NCBI RefSeq assembly: GCF_002127325.2
Contig: NC_035433.2
Location: 15,984,611 to 16,048,610, forward strand
Reading direction: 5' to 3'
DNA from: Helianthus annuus
Lineage: Eukaryota; Streptophyta; Magnoliopsida; Asterales; Asteraceae
Length of the DNA stretch: 64,000 nucleotides
The notes beneath the pieces were generated by a model. The model was not told where the DNA came from, did not search any database, and was given only the letters and a program-made list of their open reading frames with translations. Shown here piece by piece: positions 45,211 to 58,104 of this stretch (its first letter is position 1; every line of letters begins with the position of its first letter). The position numbers and the translations under genes were made by a program.

Positions 45211-48200
45211 AAAGAAATTTCGTCCCGAAATTTAGCATGCGGTTACTGAGGAAGCTAGGTAAGTTGTATCGTTTACTGGTTTTCCTGGGGTGTCACATCA
45301 TCCCCCCGTTGATTTGGAATTTCGTCCCAAAATTCCGTAGTAGTAGCTTCAGCCTCAGTAGTGGTTGCACGGTTTTCGAATAACTGGGGATACTTGAGTT
45401 TCATTTGATCTTCTCGTTCCCAGGTATACTCTTGGCCACGACGGGAGTTCCAACGAACTCGTACAAGAGGTATTCTAGTGTTCTTGAGGACCTTGACATC
45501 CCGGTCCGTGATTTCAACTGGTTCCTCGACGAACTGCAACTGCTCGTCGATAGTGAGTTCCTTAAAAGGAACTATGAGGGTCTCATCTGACAGGCACTTC
45601 TTCAGATTCGACACGTGAAATACGTTGTGAACTACACCGAGTTCAGCTGGTAGGTTTAGTCTGTATGCTACTTTGCCTATTCTTTCAGTGATTTCGAACG
45701 GTCCAACATACCGTGGATTGAGCTTGCCTCGTTTACCAAAACGAACCACACCCTTCCAGGGTGAGACTTTGAGTAGCACTCGATCCCCAACTTGGAACTC
45801 GAGCGGTTTTCTGCGTTTATCAGCGTAGCTTTTCTGGCGATCACGAGCTGCCGCCATGCGTTGTCGTACCTGTGCTATTCGTTCAGTAGCATCAACTACC
45901 ATTTCTGGACCTGTAATCTGACTATCCCCCACCTCTGCCCAATAGAGAAGTGACCGGCATTTACGTCCGTACAATGCCTCGAATGGAGCGGCTTGTATGC
46001 TGGTGTGGTAACTGTTATTGTACGAAAACTCCACTAACGGGAGGTGCTTTTCCCAGCTGTTGCCGAAATCGATAACACACGCCCGAAGCATGTCTTCTAG
46101 AGTTTGGATCGTGCGCTCAGACTGCCCATCCGTCTGAGGGTGATAAGCTGTACTCATGTCTAATCGAGAGCCAAAAGCTTTGTGCATTGCTTGCCATAGT
46201 TCTGAAGTGAATCGTGCATCCCGATCCGAAATAATAGAGGTTGGCACTCCGTGCCTCGAAACAACTTCTTTCAAGTAGATGTCTGCTAACGTAGAGAACT
46301 TATCCGTTTCTTTGATAGCCAAGAAATGAGCAGACTTTGTGAGTCGATCTACGATCACCCAAATAGTATCATTCCCGCGCTGGGATCTAGGCAGGCCACT
46401 AACAAAATCCATGGAAATTTCTTCCCATTTCCACTGTGGTATCCTGGGTTGCTGAAGTAGGCCTGAGGGTTTCTGGTACTCTGTCTTGACTCTTGCACAA
46501 GTCAAACATTTGCCGACGTAAGTAGCAATGTGGGCCTTCATACTAGGCCACCAATATGTAGTTCTAATATCGTGGTACATTTTATCCGAACCTGGATGTA
46601 CCGAGTAGTGAGACTTATGAGCTTCATCCATCACAAGTTCTCGTAAACCGCCATATAGTGGAACCCAAATGCGTCCTGTTACATAGTAGGCGCCGTCTTC
46701 TCTTTGTTCTAATCGTTGCCTTGAGCCGCGTAAGGCTTCAGCCCTGACGTTTTCTGGTTTCAATGCTTCCACCTGAGCATCTCGTATCTGTGCAGGAAGA
46801 TCAGACTGAATAGTGAGCTGCAAAGCTCGTACACGCCTAGGTAGAGTGTCTTTTCGACTGAGTGCGTCAGCCACAACATTGGCTTTGCCTGGATGGTACT
46901 TGATGGCGCATTCGTAATCATTAAGTAACTCGACCCATCGTCATTGACGCATGTTAAATTCTTTCTGCTTGAAGATATGCTCGAGACTCCTGTGATCGGT
47001 GTAGATAGTGCACTTGGTACCGTACAGGTAGTGTCGCCATATCTTGAGCGCGAAAACAACAGCTCCCAGCTCTAAATCGTGCGTCGTATAGTTCCGTTCA
47101 TGAACTTTGAGATGCCGCGAGGCGTAGGCAATAACTTTATCACGCTGCATCAACACACAACCAAGCCCCTGTATCGATGCGTCACAAAAGACCACAAAAT
47201 CATCCGTGCCCTCTGGCAATGAGAGAATAGGTGCGCTGCAAAGCCTATCCTTTAAGTACTGAAAAGCGGTTTCCTGGGAATCTCCCCAACGGTAGGTAAC
47301 ACCTTTCTTTGTCAGCATTGTAAGCGGCTGTGCGATCTTTGAAAAGTCTTTGATGAATCGTCTGTAATACCCCGCCAAACCCAAGAATTGGCGTATTTCC
47401 GTTGGTGTACGTGGTGCGGGCCAGTTCTTGATCGAATCTACCTTGGATGGATCGACATGAATCCCATCCCTGTTCACCACATGGCCTAGAAAGTGGACTT
47501 CTCGAAGCCAGAAGTCGCATTTTGAAAACTTGGCGTACAATTGCTCCTTTCGAATAAGTTCCAAGATAAGACGCAAGTGCTGCTCGTGTTCCTCCTGACT
47601 CTTGGAGTAGATCAGAATGTCGTCGATGAAGACAATGACGAACTTGTCAAGATAGGGTTTGCACACCCTGTTCATAAGATCCATGAAAACTGCAGGCGCG
47701 TTCGTAAGCCCAAATGGCATGACTAGAAACTCGTAGTGACCGTAGCGAGTTCTGAATGCTGTCTTGGAGACGTCCTCATCCCGGACTCTCAACTGATGAT
47801 ACCCTAACCTTAGATCAATCGTGGAGTAGTAACTCGACCCTTGCAACTGGTCGAATAAATCGTCAATGCGTGGAAGAGGATAACGGTTCTTCACCGTGAC
47901 CTTATTCAGTTCGCGGTAGTCTATACACATCCTGAAAGTGCCATCCTTCTTTTTCACGAATAATACTGGAGCTCCCCAAGGCGAAGAGCTTGGACGAATG
48001 AAGCCTTTATCCAAGAGCTCTTGTAGTTGCTTAGACAGTTCTTCCAATTCCGTTGGAGCTAAACGATACGGTGCGCGAGCTATAGGCACTGCTCCTGGAG
48101 CTAGCTCGACTTGAAACTCGACCTGGCAATGAGGCGGTAGACCAGGTAAATCTTCAGGAAACACCTGAGGAAATTCGCGTACAACTGGAATGTCCTCTAT

Positions 48201-48899
48201 CCTTTTCTCCTTTGTCGATGCATCAGTAACAAGTGCCAAGATAGCCGTATGACCCTTTCGTAAACATTTCTGAGCCTTCAAGAAAGAGATGATGCCAACC
48301 ACAGCACCACTCTTGTCGCCTTGAACTTCGAGAGGTTCCTTACCCGAACGAGGAATACAAATGATCTTCTCCTTACATAGGATCTCTGCCTGCTGCTTGG
48401 ATAACCAATCCATGCCGATGACGATGTCGAAACTACCCAGAACTGTAGGAATGAGGTCGATAGAGAAAGCTTGACCAGCGAGGATAAGATTACAACCCTG
48501 AACTATGTGTGTTGCTTCTAGACTTTTACCATTAGCTAACTCTACGACATGTTTGGTGTTTAGGGGTGTTGGTGCACGTTTTAACATTTGGCTAACTTTC
48601 AAAGACACATAACTTGTATCCGCACCCGAATCAAACAATACGGTAACATAAAAGTCGTCAAGAAGAAACTTACCCATGACTACGTTGGGATCATTCCTGG
48701 CATCACCCTGCCCCAACACAAATGCACGACCCCTTGCTTCATTGCCGTTGTTATTCCCAGCATTGTTGTTGTTGTTGCCATTTCCCTGATTGTTGTTATT
48801 GTTGCGATTCTGGTTCTGGTTTAACTGGGGACAATCACGCTTGAAATGACCTTCAGCCCCACACTGAAAACATCCGCTGTTGCCCCGCTGTTGCTGCTG

Positions 48900-48902
48900 C
48901 TA
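48900..48902 (-). other. Premature TAG in J gag
   Basis: In a run of Gln codons; H has CAG at this place. A C-to-T change in CHG context. Confidence 0.85.
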
Positions 48903-49730
48903 ATGCTGGTTCTGTGGAGCTGGTGGTGGGTGTTGCTGATTCTGATTTGCAGGTCGCGAACTCCTGCAGTCTTTAGCTTCATGCCCCATCTTGAGACATC
49001 TTTGACAACGCTCCTTACGACACCGTCCACTGAGGTGTCTGTTGCACCTATTACATAGTGCGTGAATTCCCCGATATCCACCCTGCCCCTCATTGCCCGA
49101 GGAGTGCTGACTGGGACTCTGATAACTGTCAGTCTTTCGCTGCTGAACCTGTGACTGAACTGAAGCTGAACCTTTACTGGATTCCCCATCCCATTTTCTT
49201 TTGTTGTCACTGGGAGTAGCAGAAGTAGTAACAGCAGTAGTGGTAGCACTGATGCGTTTTGGAAGCTTGTTCTGTTCCACTGCCTGATCCGTAATACGAT
49301 GAGCAAGGCGCTGAATAGCCTGAATGTTGTCAAGATTAGCCGATGTCACATGGCTCTGGATCTCTGGCGCTAACCCCTTGAGATACAACTCAATACGCTT
49401 AATTGGAGGGTCCACCATAGTTGGACACAGCACGGCCAGCTCGTTCGACCGTTTAGTATAAGCTTCGATTTCTGACCCAGTCATTTTCAAATGGTAGAAC
49501 TCATCTTCCAACTTGTGAATATCTTCCCGTGTGCAGTATTCCCTTTTGATCAATTCCTTGAAATCATTCCAAGGGGTGGCGTTAGCAGCTGCCAACCCTA
49601 GGATCTGTACTTGCGCGTTCCACCAAGTTAACGCGATTCCTTCTAAAGTACCAGTGGCGTACTTGACCCTGCGAGCCTCAGGGCATTCACACATTTCAAA
49701 TACTCACTCTAGCTTCTCAAACCAATGGAG

Positions 49731-49826
49731 GACAGTCCATGAAGTTCTTGAAAGTACATACAGGCTGCTGAATGTGCTTGGACGACAGTCCATGAAGTTC
49801 TTGAAAGTACATACAGGCTGCTGAAC
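49731..49826 (-). repeat. 53-bp tandem duplication inside J gag
   Basis: Copies begin at 49731 and 49784. The duplicated piece covers the CTFKNFMDC region; the segment between it and the WFEKLE region, present in C and H, is missing. This looks like a recombination or repair scar. Confidence 0.85.
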
Positions 49827-49834
49827 GTGTTGAT

Positions 49835-49929
49835 CTAATGTGTAAGAACAGAATGAGGTTAAACATAAGAGTTGGTTTAGGAACGTAGGATCTAAAGATC
49901 CTAGGATGAGTTACGACTGCAGGGTATAC
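49835..49929 (-). other. Candidate gag intron, element J (95 bp)
   Basis: Minus strand GGAG|GTATACCC...ACACATTAG|ATCAACAC. Splicing gives an open junction (AGD then QHVQQ). Confidence 0.6.
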
Positions 49930-50024
49930 CTCCTGCGTTTGCAGCTGCAAGTGCCGCAACAACTTGTTCATTGATAAGAGCCGTCAACTGGGCTTGAGTC
50001 ATGTTAATGCGTCCAACCATTGTT

Positions 50025-51063
50025 CTTCATAGTAAAAGTAGTGTAAGTGAGAATGGTTCGCGAGTAGTGCGATGACAGAAGAGTGTAAGCACACGAGTGT
50101 TCTCAAGCAATAACAAATAGTGAGCAAGGTAATTTAAGCATACTACGAGCAAAGTTCTATGCAATTCTAGCATGTAGGCAATAAACATAAACCTTATTAC
50201 CTAGGAATCGTTGAGAGCACTGTTCTGGTTATAGTCTGGTTTTAATAAAAACGTTTTTCCCATATTAAAACCAAGTTCTCTATAACCAATGGCTCTGATA
50301 CCAATCTGTCACACCCCCAAAATCCACCTGCGGAATATCACCGCTTGGGAGCGTGACTGACCAGGATCAAGCCACCAATCATATTGAACATGTAATTAAT
50401 AAGTAAAAGTAAATGCCATTCAATCACCAATATGAAAGGTGTTCAAAACACAAGTATGTTATCACTGTTTAGCGGAAGCGTATAAATAAAACCCAACATA
50501 AATAAGTATGTAATGTCATAAAGTGTTTAACAAACAATCACGATCCATGCTCCACAACGACCTGCTCCTCCCTGTGCAAGCTCCATGTATCTAACGACCT
50601 GCAAGGCATGTAACAGAGGATCAACAACTAGTTGAGCGAGTTCACAGTTTATAGTTCAGTAATTGTAATAGTGTAGTAAGCCTTGTATTCGTTCATTAAG
50701 TCATGTATCGTAATAGTTCGTATCGCGGCCCTCTAGGCATGTATGCGAAGATTAGGGAAAGTTCCCAAGTATTCTAGACTAGGTATATTTGTATCGCGGC
50801 CACCCGGCATGTGTGCGAAGTTTAGTGTATAGTTCGCGGCCTTCCTAGGCATGTGTGCGAAGATTAGTCATATTATCGCGGCCAACCCTGGCATGCGTGC
50901 GAAGATCAGTTCTATTAGTATCACTAGTCTAGTCGTATCTTATCAATAACCCTTCCTCACCCGAGGACCATATCACTAAGTTCCATAAGCTAGGTAAGTA
51001 CAAGTAAATAATCCAAACCCATTCCCACCCTGGGAACCCCATGCCTTGGCTGTGTGAACTCAC
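50025..51063 (-). other. Candidate leader intron of element J
   Basis: Donor AAG|GTGAGTTC in the 5' LTR (51063) to acceptor CTATGAAG|A (50025). It would remove an out-of-frame ATG that is part of the acceptor (ATGAAG). Confidence 0.35.
50290..50303 (-). other. Primer-binding site of element J
   Basis: Minus strand TGGTATCAGAGCCA, three bases from the LTR. Confidence 0.92.
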
Positions 51064-52747
51064 CTTGGTTTGCTCGGTATGCTATGTTATGTGTTCACAA
51101 GTAATCAGTCAAGTCCTATTGCATGCACGTGTAATAAATCAGTTCATGTTCGTAATGATACGCATGCAATGTATGTCATAACATGTACTTAAGCCATTAT
51201 CACGTATCACGTAAGCAGATAAACAAAGTCGTGCAATTCATGTTTCATGTAAGTGTCATTTACAGTTTGCACTATCATGGTTATTCATAACATACTTGGC
51301 AGGGTTAACATACGTAACGGAATAATAAACTAACAGAGTTAATTATCTAATTGATTTCACAAACAATTAGGTTATCTGCTTACCAACAAAACTAAAGTTC
51401 ATTTGTTTAACAAAGTTGCATACTCGGACATGGCACCCTTACAAAACTCGGACAAGAAGTGGGGGGGGGGGTTTCCCTGATAAAAAAGTCGGACAAAGGG
51501 GGTGGGGGTTAAAACTCGGACAGGGGGTTTGGGGGCCAAGAAACTCGGACCAAAAAGGTGGGGGCGGGCTTCACAAGGTCGGACAAGAGGGTAAGGGTTT
51601 GAAACTCGGACCAAGTGATCAAGGGGTCACAAAGTCGGACCACCCTCCCCTTTAACAAAACTCGGACACCCCTAAGTTACATCAAAAGTCGGATCCCATA
51701 GCATCTTGTCAAAACTCGGACAAGACGGTGTTTAAGAAAACTCGGACCAAACAACACTTAAGAATTCGGACCCCTTTCTAGGGTTTAAAGGTCGGACCCT
51801 ATCTCCACCAAGTAAAACTCGGACCACTTATCAACCTTTAAAGTTCGGACCTTTGTTTTATTCAAAAATTCGGATCAAGGATCATTATAAAGGTCGGACA
51901 TCATATAATAACCATTAAAGCTCGGACAGTTATGCTCATCACAAAAACTCAGACAATAAGCACATTTAAAAGTCGGACTATCTTTAAGATTAAAACTCAG
52001 ACAATTATAAATCAAAGGTCGGACTAACAACATTCATGCAATATTCAACTCATTGTAACAATTGCAACAGTTACGTTTCACAACCACGATCGAACCCTAA
52101 TTCATACATCGCATTGCATAATTCATAAACAATCAATCGATGATTAACAACAATCATTACATGAACAATCTTATCGGGCATACAACTAATCATATTCATT
52201 ACTCAATAATCAGAGTCAATAAACACAGAAACATTACAGAACTTAGCATGTGAAGAACTAGGGTTTACAAGAATCACAAGAATCAAGAATTAATGACAAT
52301 CAAACAATCAATAAACAATTACCTTGAATTGATTCTAGTTAGAGTATGGAAATCAAGAGTGATGAATAGCTTGTGCCTAGGATGAAGATGATGATGATTG
52401 CCAGAGAATCAGAGAATGAAAATACGTGTTTTGTTTTGTGTAATGATTAGTGAAAAGGGATTAGGGTTAAGTATGATTTAAGTTTCACTAATTACTCTAT
52501 GCACCCTCAATTATTATCTATTACATGTTACAGGCACAAGATGTATATTTCACAGTTTCATCACCACTTTCAATTATTTGTCAAATCTTTCAAAATTTAC
52601 ACATAACCATGCACAATCACACAATACACTTCATTTTATCAAAACGTTACAGTTCTACAACAAATTATTTGTGCAAATAAATAACTAAACAAACAATGAA
52701 CGTGCAATAAATGCGAAATTGGAATCTTAGAAACTCGAGTTGTCACA
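50307..52747 (-). repeat. Element J 5' LTR (2.44 kb)
   Basis: Minus orientation TGTGACAACTCGAG...GGGGGTGTGACA. Contains the CGCGGCC/GTGCGAAG array (about 50719-50909), donor consensus at 51063, poly(G) and G-run tract (51460-51570) and the TCGGAC array. Confidence 0.94.
51422..52025 (-). repeat. TCGGAC motif array in the J 5' LTR
   Basis: About 25 copies at 20-30 bp spacing. The 3' LTR keeps only the part left of its deletion (about 44368-44748). Confidence 0.87.
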
Positions 52748-52752
52748 CTAGT

Positions 52753-55201
52753 CATGCCATTTGGGCTTACGAACGCGCCTGCAGTTTTCATGGATCTTAT
52801 GAACAGAGTGTGCAAACCTTATCTTGACAAGTTCGTCATTGTCTTCATCGACGACATTCTGATCTACTCCAAGAGTCAGGAGGAACATGAGCAGCACTTA
52901 CGTCTTATCTTGGAACTTCTTCGAAAGGAACAACTGGACGCCAAGTTTTCAAAATGCGACTTCTGGCTTCGTGAAGTCCACTTCTTAGACCATGTGGTGA
53001 ACAGGGATGGGATTCATGTTGATCCATCCAAGGTAGATTCGATCAGGAACTGGCCTGCACCGCGTACACCAACTGAAATACGCCAATTCTTGGGTCTGGC
53101 GGGTTACTACAGACGATTCATTAAAGATTTTTCGAAGATCGCACAGCCGCTTACTATGCTGACACAGAAAGGTGTCACCTATCGTTGGGGAGATTCCCAG
53201 GAAACCGCTTTTCAGTACTTAAAGGATAGGTTATGCAGCGCACCTATTCTCTCATTGCCAGAGGGCACGGATGATTTTGTGGTCTTTTGTGACGCATTGA
53301 TACAGGGGCTTGGTTGTGTATTGATGCAGCGTGATAAAGTTATTGCCTACGCCTCGCGGCAACTCAAAGTTCATGAACGGAACTATACGACGCACGATTT
53401 AGAGCTGGGAGCTGTTGTTTTCGTGCTCAAGATATGGCGACACTACCTGTACGGTACCAAGTGCACTATCTACACCGATCACAGGAGTCTCGAGCATATC
53501 TTCAAGCAGAAAGAATTAAACATGCGTCAACGACGATGGATCGAGTTACTTAATGATAACGAATGCGCCATCAAGTACCATCCAGGCAAAGCCAATGTTG
53601 TGGCTGACGCACTCAGTCGAAAAGACACTCTACCTAGGCGTGTACGAGCTTTGCAGCTCACTATTCAGTCTGATCTTCCTGCACAGATACGAGATGCTCA
53701 GGTGGAAGCATTGAAACCAGAAAACGTCAGGGCTGAAGCCTTACGCGGCTCAAGGCAACGATTAGAACAGAAGGAAGACGGCGCCTACTATGTAACAGGG
53801 CGCATTTGGGTCCCACTTTATGGCGGTCTACGGGAACTTGTGATGGATGAAGCTCACAAGTCTCGCTACTCGGTACATCCAGGTTCGGATAAAATGTATC
53901 ACGACATCAGAACTACATACTGGTGGCCTAGCATGAAGGCCCACATAACAACTTATGTCGGCAAGTGTTTGACTTGTGCAAAGGTCAAGACAGAGTACCA
54001 GAAACCCTCAGGCCTACTTCAGCAACCCAGGATACCACAGTGCAAATGGGAGGAAATTTCCATGGATTTTGTTACTGGCCTGCCTAGATCCCAGCGTGGG
54101 AATGATACTGTTTGGGTGATCGTAGATCGACTCACAAAGTTTGCTCATTTCTTGGCTATCAAAGAAACGGATAAGTTCTCTACATTAGCAGACATCTACT
54201 TGAAAGAAGTTGTTTCGAGGCACGGAGTGCCAACCTCTATTATTTCGGATCGGGATGCACGATTCACTTCAGAACTATGGCAAGCAATGCATAAAGCTTT
54301 TAGCTCTCGATTAGACATAAGTACAGCTTACCACCCTCAGACGGATGGGCAGTCTGAGCGCACTATTCAAACTCTAGAAGACATGCTTCGGGCATGTGTA
54401 ATTGATTTCGGCAACAGCTGGGAAAAACACCTCCCTTTAGTGGAGTTTTCGTACAATAACAGTTACCACACCAGCATACAAGCCGCTCCATTCGAGGCAT
54501 TGTACGGACGTAAATGCCGGTCACCTCTCTGTTGGGCAGAGGTGGGGGATAGTCAGATTACAGGTCCAGAAATGGTAGTTGATGCTACTGAACGAATTGC
54601 ACAAATATGACAATGAATGGCGGCAGCTCGTGATCGCCAGAAAAGCTACGCTGATAAACGCAGAAAACCGCTCGAGTTCCAAGTTGGGGATCGAGTGCTA
54701 CTCAAAGTCTCACCCTGGAAGGGTGTGGTTCGTTTTGGTAAACGGGGCAAGCTCAATCCACAGTACCTTGGACCGTTCGAAATCACTGAAAGAATAGGCA
54801 AGGTAGCCTACAGACTAAACCTACCAGCTGAACTAGGTGCAGTTCACAACGTATTCCACGTGTCGAATCTGAAGAAGTGTCTGTCAGATGAGACCCTCAT
54901 AGTTCCTTTTAAGGAACTCACTATCGACGAGCGGTTGCAGTTCGTCGAGGAACCAGTTGAAATCACGGACCGGGATGTTAAGGTCCTCAAAAACACTAGA
55001 ATACCTCTTGTACGAGTTCGTTGGAACTACCGTCGTGGCCCAGAGTATACCTGTGAACGCGAAGATCAAATGGAACTCAAGTATCCCCAGTTATTCGGAA
55101 ACCGTGCAACCACTACTGAGGCTGAAGCTACTACTACAGAATTTCGGGACGAAATTCCAAATCAACGGGGGGATGATGTGACACCCCAGGAAAATCAGTA
55201 A
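52753..55201 (+). pseudogene. pol: Element H pol, third segment (RT to chromodomain)
   Basis: Resumes in RT at MPFGLTNAP right after the J duplication. FIDDIL (about 52850), RNase H (VVFCDAL about 53280, with Leu where relatives have Ser; TDHRSLEHI about 53480), integrase HHCC (about 53850-53980), the D,D,E residues near 54065, 54250 and 54360, and the chromodomain ([11 protein letters not shown] about 54955 to ERED about 55055). Two stops lie close together, TGA 54608-54610 and TGA 54614-54616, just after the integrase core; relatives have Arg codons at both places. The frame then stays open to 55201. Confidence 0.92.
55140..55156. other. AATTTCGGGACGAAATT hairpin inside the H pol end
   Basis: Within the codons for EFRDEIP near the C terminus. 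A second copy lies at 55241-55259 before the polypurine tract. The pair is also present in J and K. Confidence 0.65.
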
Positions 55202-55263
55202 ACGATACAACTTACCTAGCTTCCTCAGTAACCGCATGCTAAATTTCGGGACGAAATTTCTTT

Positions 55264-55277
55264 CAAGTTGGGGATAA
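55264..55277 (+). other. Polypurine tract of element H
   Basis: CAAGTTGGGGATAA directly before the 3' LTR. Confidence 0.87.
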
Positions 55278-56963
55278 TGTGACAACTCGAGTTTCTAAGA
55301 TTCCATTTACGCATTTATTGCATGTTCACTGTTTGTTTAATTGTTACTTGCACAATTAGTTTGCCGGGAAACTGTAACGTTGTATTTGAGCATGGTTATG
55401 TGTTAATTATGAAAGACTTGTCAAATATATGAACTTGGTGGTGAAACTGTGAAATTGTTTGAGATGGTGTACTATTGAAAAATATTATAATTAAGGGTGT
55501 ATAGAGTAATTAGTGAAACTTAAATTATTTTTAACCCTAATCATTCACTAATCACTACACAAAAACCAAAACACGTACTTGCAATCCTCTGATCTTCTCT
55601 GGCAATCATCATCTCCATCACAAGCACAAGTCTCCTGCATCAATCTTAATCTTGCAATCTAGTTAGAATCAATCCAAGGTAAATGGTTATTGATTGTTTG
55701 ATTGTTTTCAATTCTTGAATATGTGATTCATAGAAACCCTAATTCTATATGTGATAGTTCTGCGTTTGATTGAGTTTGATTGTGGTAAATGGTTTATGGT
55801 CGACTGTGGAATCCGTTGTGCAAATTACCTGCTGAATGTTAAGTTGCCTGTGATGATAGAAGGGTTGAATATTGATTTGATTTCTGTAATGCAATGAAAT
55901 TAGGGTTCTGGATCGTGTGGAAACGTAACTGTTCCAATGATTTGCATGATTAACTGTTGGTTGATTTTGATTGCTTGTAAGTCCGACCTTTGGTTGTTAA
56001 AGGGTCCGACCTTTTGAATATATGGCACAAGTCCGACCTTGTTTGATGATTATATCCGAGTTTTATATATGCATGATAAGGTCCGAATTTTGAGAATGAA
56101 TATGTAAAGGGTCCGACTTTTCAAAGGATTATATGGTCCGAAGTTTTGTAGTGGTTGTTGTCCGAGTTTTAACCCCCCACACCCCTGTCCGACTTTTAAC
56201 CCCCACCCCCCATGTCCGACTTTTAAACAGGGAAGCTCCCCCTCCTTCTTGTACGAGTTTTAGGCCACAGCCTTAGTCCGAAGTTTTTAGGGGGAGTCCC
56301 CTTGGTCCGACCTTTATTCAGGGGAATGGATGTCCGAACTTTTAAGGGGGGGGGGAGCCATATAGTCCGATGTTTTAATGTATATATGCCTAACCCTGTT
56401 CATTCAGCAAACACAGTTAAATAGTAGCTCTATAAATTGTTAACTCTGTTATCTTATGCATGTAATCCTGTTAAGTATGTAACTTTGTTAAACATGTAAA
56501 CCATTGATAAGTTGCTAATTTGTTAACTCTAATTGTTTGTTAACTCTGTTAGTTAACTAGTACTGTTAAGTTATTATTCCTGTTACATATGTTAACTGTG
56601 TTAAGTGTTAACCATGTTAAGTGTATTAGTTATGCGAAAACATGTTATCTTGTTAAGTATGTTGATCTTGTTAAACACGACTATCCTGTTAATTGTGTTA
56701 CTGAATAACTTTGTTCGAATTGATCAAGAACACTGTCATATGAGGCATGATTGTATGAAAGTAAAATAACTGTTATGTGCTGCATGATGATTAACTGCCA
56801 AACACACTATGTGACGTTAGATTTGTGTGCAAGATTGTTACGAACGAAAACTGATTATACATACGTGCGTACGATAGGTCGTGATTGATTAACTGTGAGC
56901 GTGCGTATTCTTTAGCATACCAAGCAAACCAAGGTGAGTTCACACAGCCAAGGCATGGGGTTC
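55278..56963 (+). repeat. Element H 3' LTR, cut by element K
   Basis: Matches the H 5' LTR from 30174 onward closely, with an extra 18 bp near 56825. K enters after GGGGTTC; the rest lies outside the window. Confidence 0.92.
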
Positions 56964-57325
56964 TGTCACACCCCCAAAATCCACCCGCGGAGTACCACCG
57001 CTTGGGAGCGTGACTGACCAGGATCAAGCCATCAACCATATCAAACATAGCATTTAATAACAAAAGTAATCAATGTAAATCATCTTGACATGATTGATGT
57101 TTCAAAACCAAACATCGTTCAAATAGCGGAAGCATAGTAATGTAAACTCAAAATAGTTATAAGTTCAAATATTGTTCATGATCCAAATCCCACAACGACC
57201 TGCTCCTCCCTGTGCAAGCTCCATAATGTACCTAAGGTCCTGCAAGGCATGCAGCAAATAATCAACAAACTAGTTAAGCGAGTTCACAGAAAGTAAGTTC
57301 ATAACATAGTGCATAAGTATAGCTA

Positions 57326-57725
57326 GTGGGGGCTTCCCATACTAGTGTGTACTAAAGGTGGGGGCTTCCCAAACCTTGTGTTCATATTACTGGTGGGGGC
57401 TGCCCATGTTTATCCTGGCTAATGAGGGCTTCTCATTAACGGTACTTACTAGACTAACTTCCGACCATGTGTTCTTCTTTACTGAGAACAGGAAAACGTA
57501 CAGGGTCACGTAGGCTTTACGTGACGTGCCCTTCCCCGAGGACAGTGGTACGCGTGGGGGCTACGTAGGCTTTACGCAGCGTGGCCTTCCGACCTGGAAG
57601 CCAGTGGATGGTATTGGGTTACGTAGGCTTTACGTAACGTGTCCTCCCGACCCGGGAGACAAATGGTAAATACTGGGTTACGTAGGCTTTACGTAACGTG
57701 TCCTGACTAACCTGAGGACGATGGT
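57326..57725 (-). repeat. GGGGGCTTCC and ACGTAGG arrays in the K LTR
   Basis: 57326-57440 holds three or four GGGGGC(T/A)(T/G)CCCA units; 57480-57725 holds about five units with ACGTAGGCTTTACG(T/C). Confidence 0.78.
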
Positions 57726-58104
57726 CTATAGTCTAGAGAATGCGTAAGTACGAGTAACTCTGTTAACAATATAACATATCCAACCCAATCCCCAACCCGG
57801 GAATCCCATGCCTTGGCTGTGTGAACTCACCTTGGTTTGCTCGGCAGATACACAAAGAGTACAGTTAAGCTAGTAAATGGTCAACCACGTCCTATCATGG
57901 TTATTGTACAAGTCAGGTTCGTATATAGCACGTATATTGTATCACGTATAATCATGGCAACACGTACATGTATCATCAATCCGATAAACATTCTAAGTAT
58001 TCGGTCCAAACATTACCCGGCCCAATGACAATAAGCAGCCCAATATCGTAACAGTCATCAGATTGGGCCCGTGACAGTGTAGGCCCAAAACAGTGTTTGT
58101 GCAT

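Larger units (their letters stand above)
45273..50020 (-). pseudogene. gag-pol: Element J gag-pol polyprotein, several breaks
   Basis: From MVGRINMTQAQL at 50020 to the stop at 45273. Gag capsid (ALTWWNAQV), knuckles [14 protein letters not shown] (about 48990) and [14 protein letters not shown] (about 48855), protease [10 protein letters not shown] (about 48620), RT FIDDIL (about 47625), RNase H CDAS (about 47190), integrase HHCC (about 46490-46620) with the D,D,E residues near 46405, 46225 and 46115, and the chromodomain (about 45400-45540). Breaks: candidate intron 49835-49929; 53-bp tandem duplication replacing part of the capsid near 49731-49826; a TGA near 49708; TAG 48900-48902 (CAG in H); TGA 46941-46943 (CGA in relatives). 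Not functional as it stands. Confidence 0.93.
43253..52747 (-). mobile_element. Element J: complete family 2 Gypsy retrotransposon
   Basis: Both LTRs present, with perfect 5-bp duplication CTAGT (43248-43252 and 52748-52752). Minus order: 5' LTR (50307-52747), primer site, gag-pol (50020-45273), polypurine tract, 3' LTR (43253-45196). The 3' LTR has lost about 0.5 kb. Gag carries a tandem duplication and pol two or more stops. Confidence 0.95.
30174..56963 (+). mobile_element. Element H: family 2 Gypsy retrotransposon carrying four insertions
   Basis: Plus-strand element inserted in C pol; left flank ACGTC (30169-30173) should reappear after its 3' LTR outside the window. Order: 5' LTR (split by LINE1), primer site 38199, gag (split by solo LTR G), pol (split by J), polypurine tract 55264-55277, 3' LTR from 55278 cut by K at 56964. 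Coding frame has a frameshift in gag and at least three stops. Confidence 0.9.
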
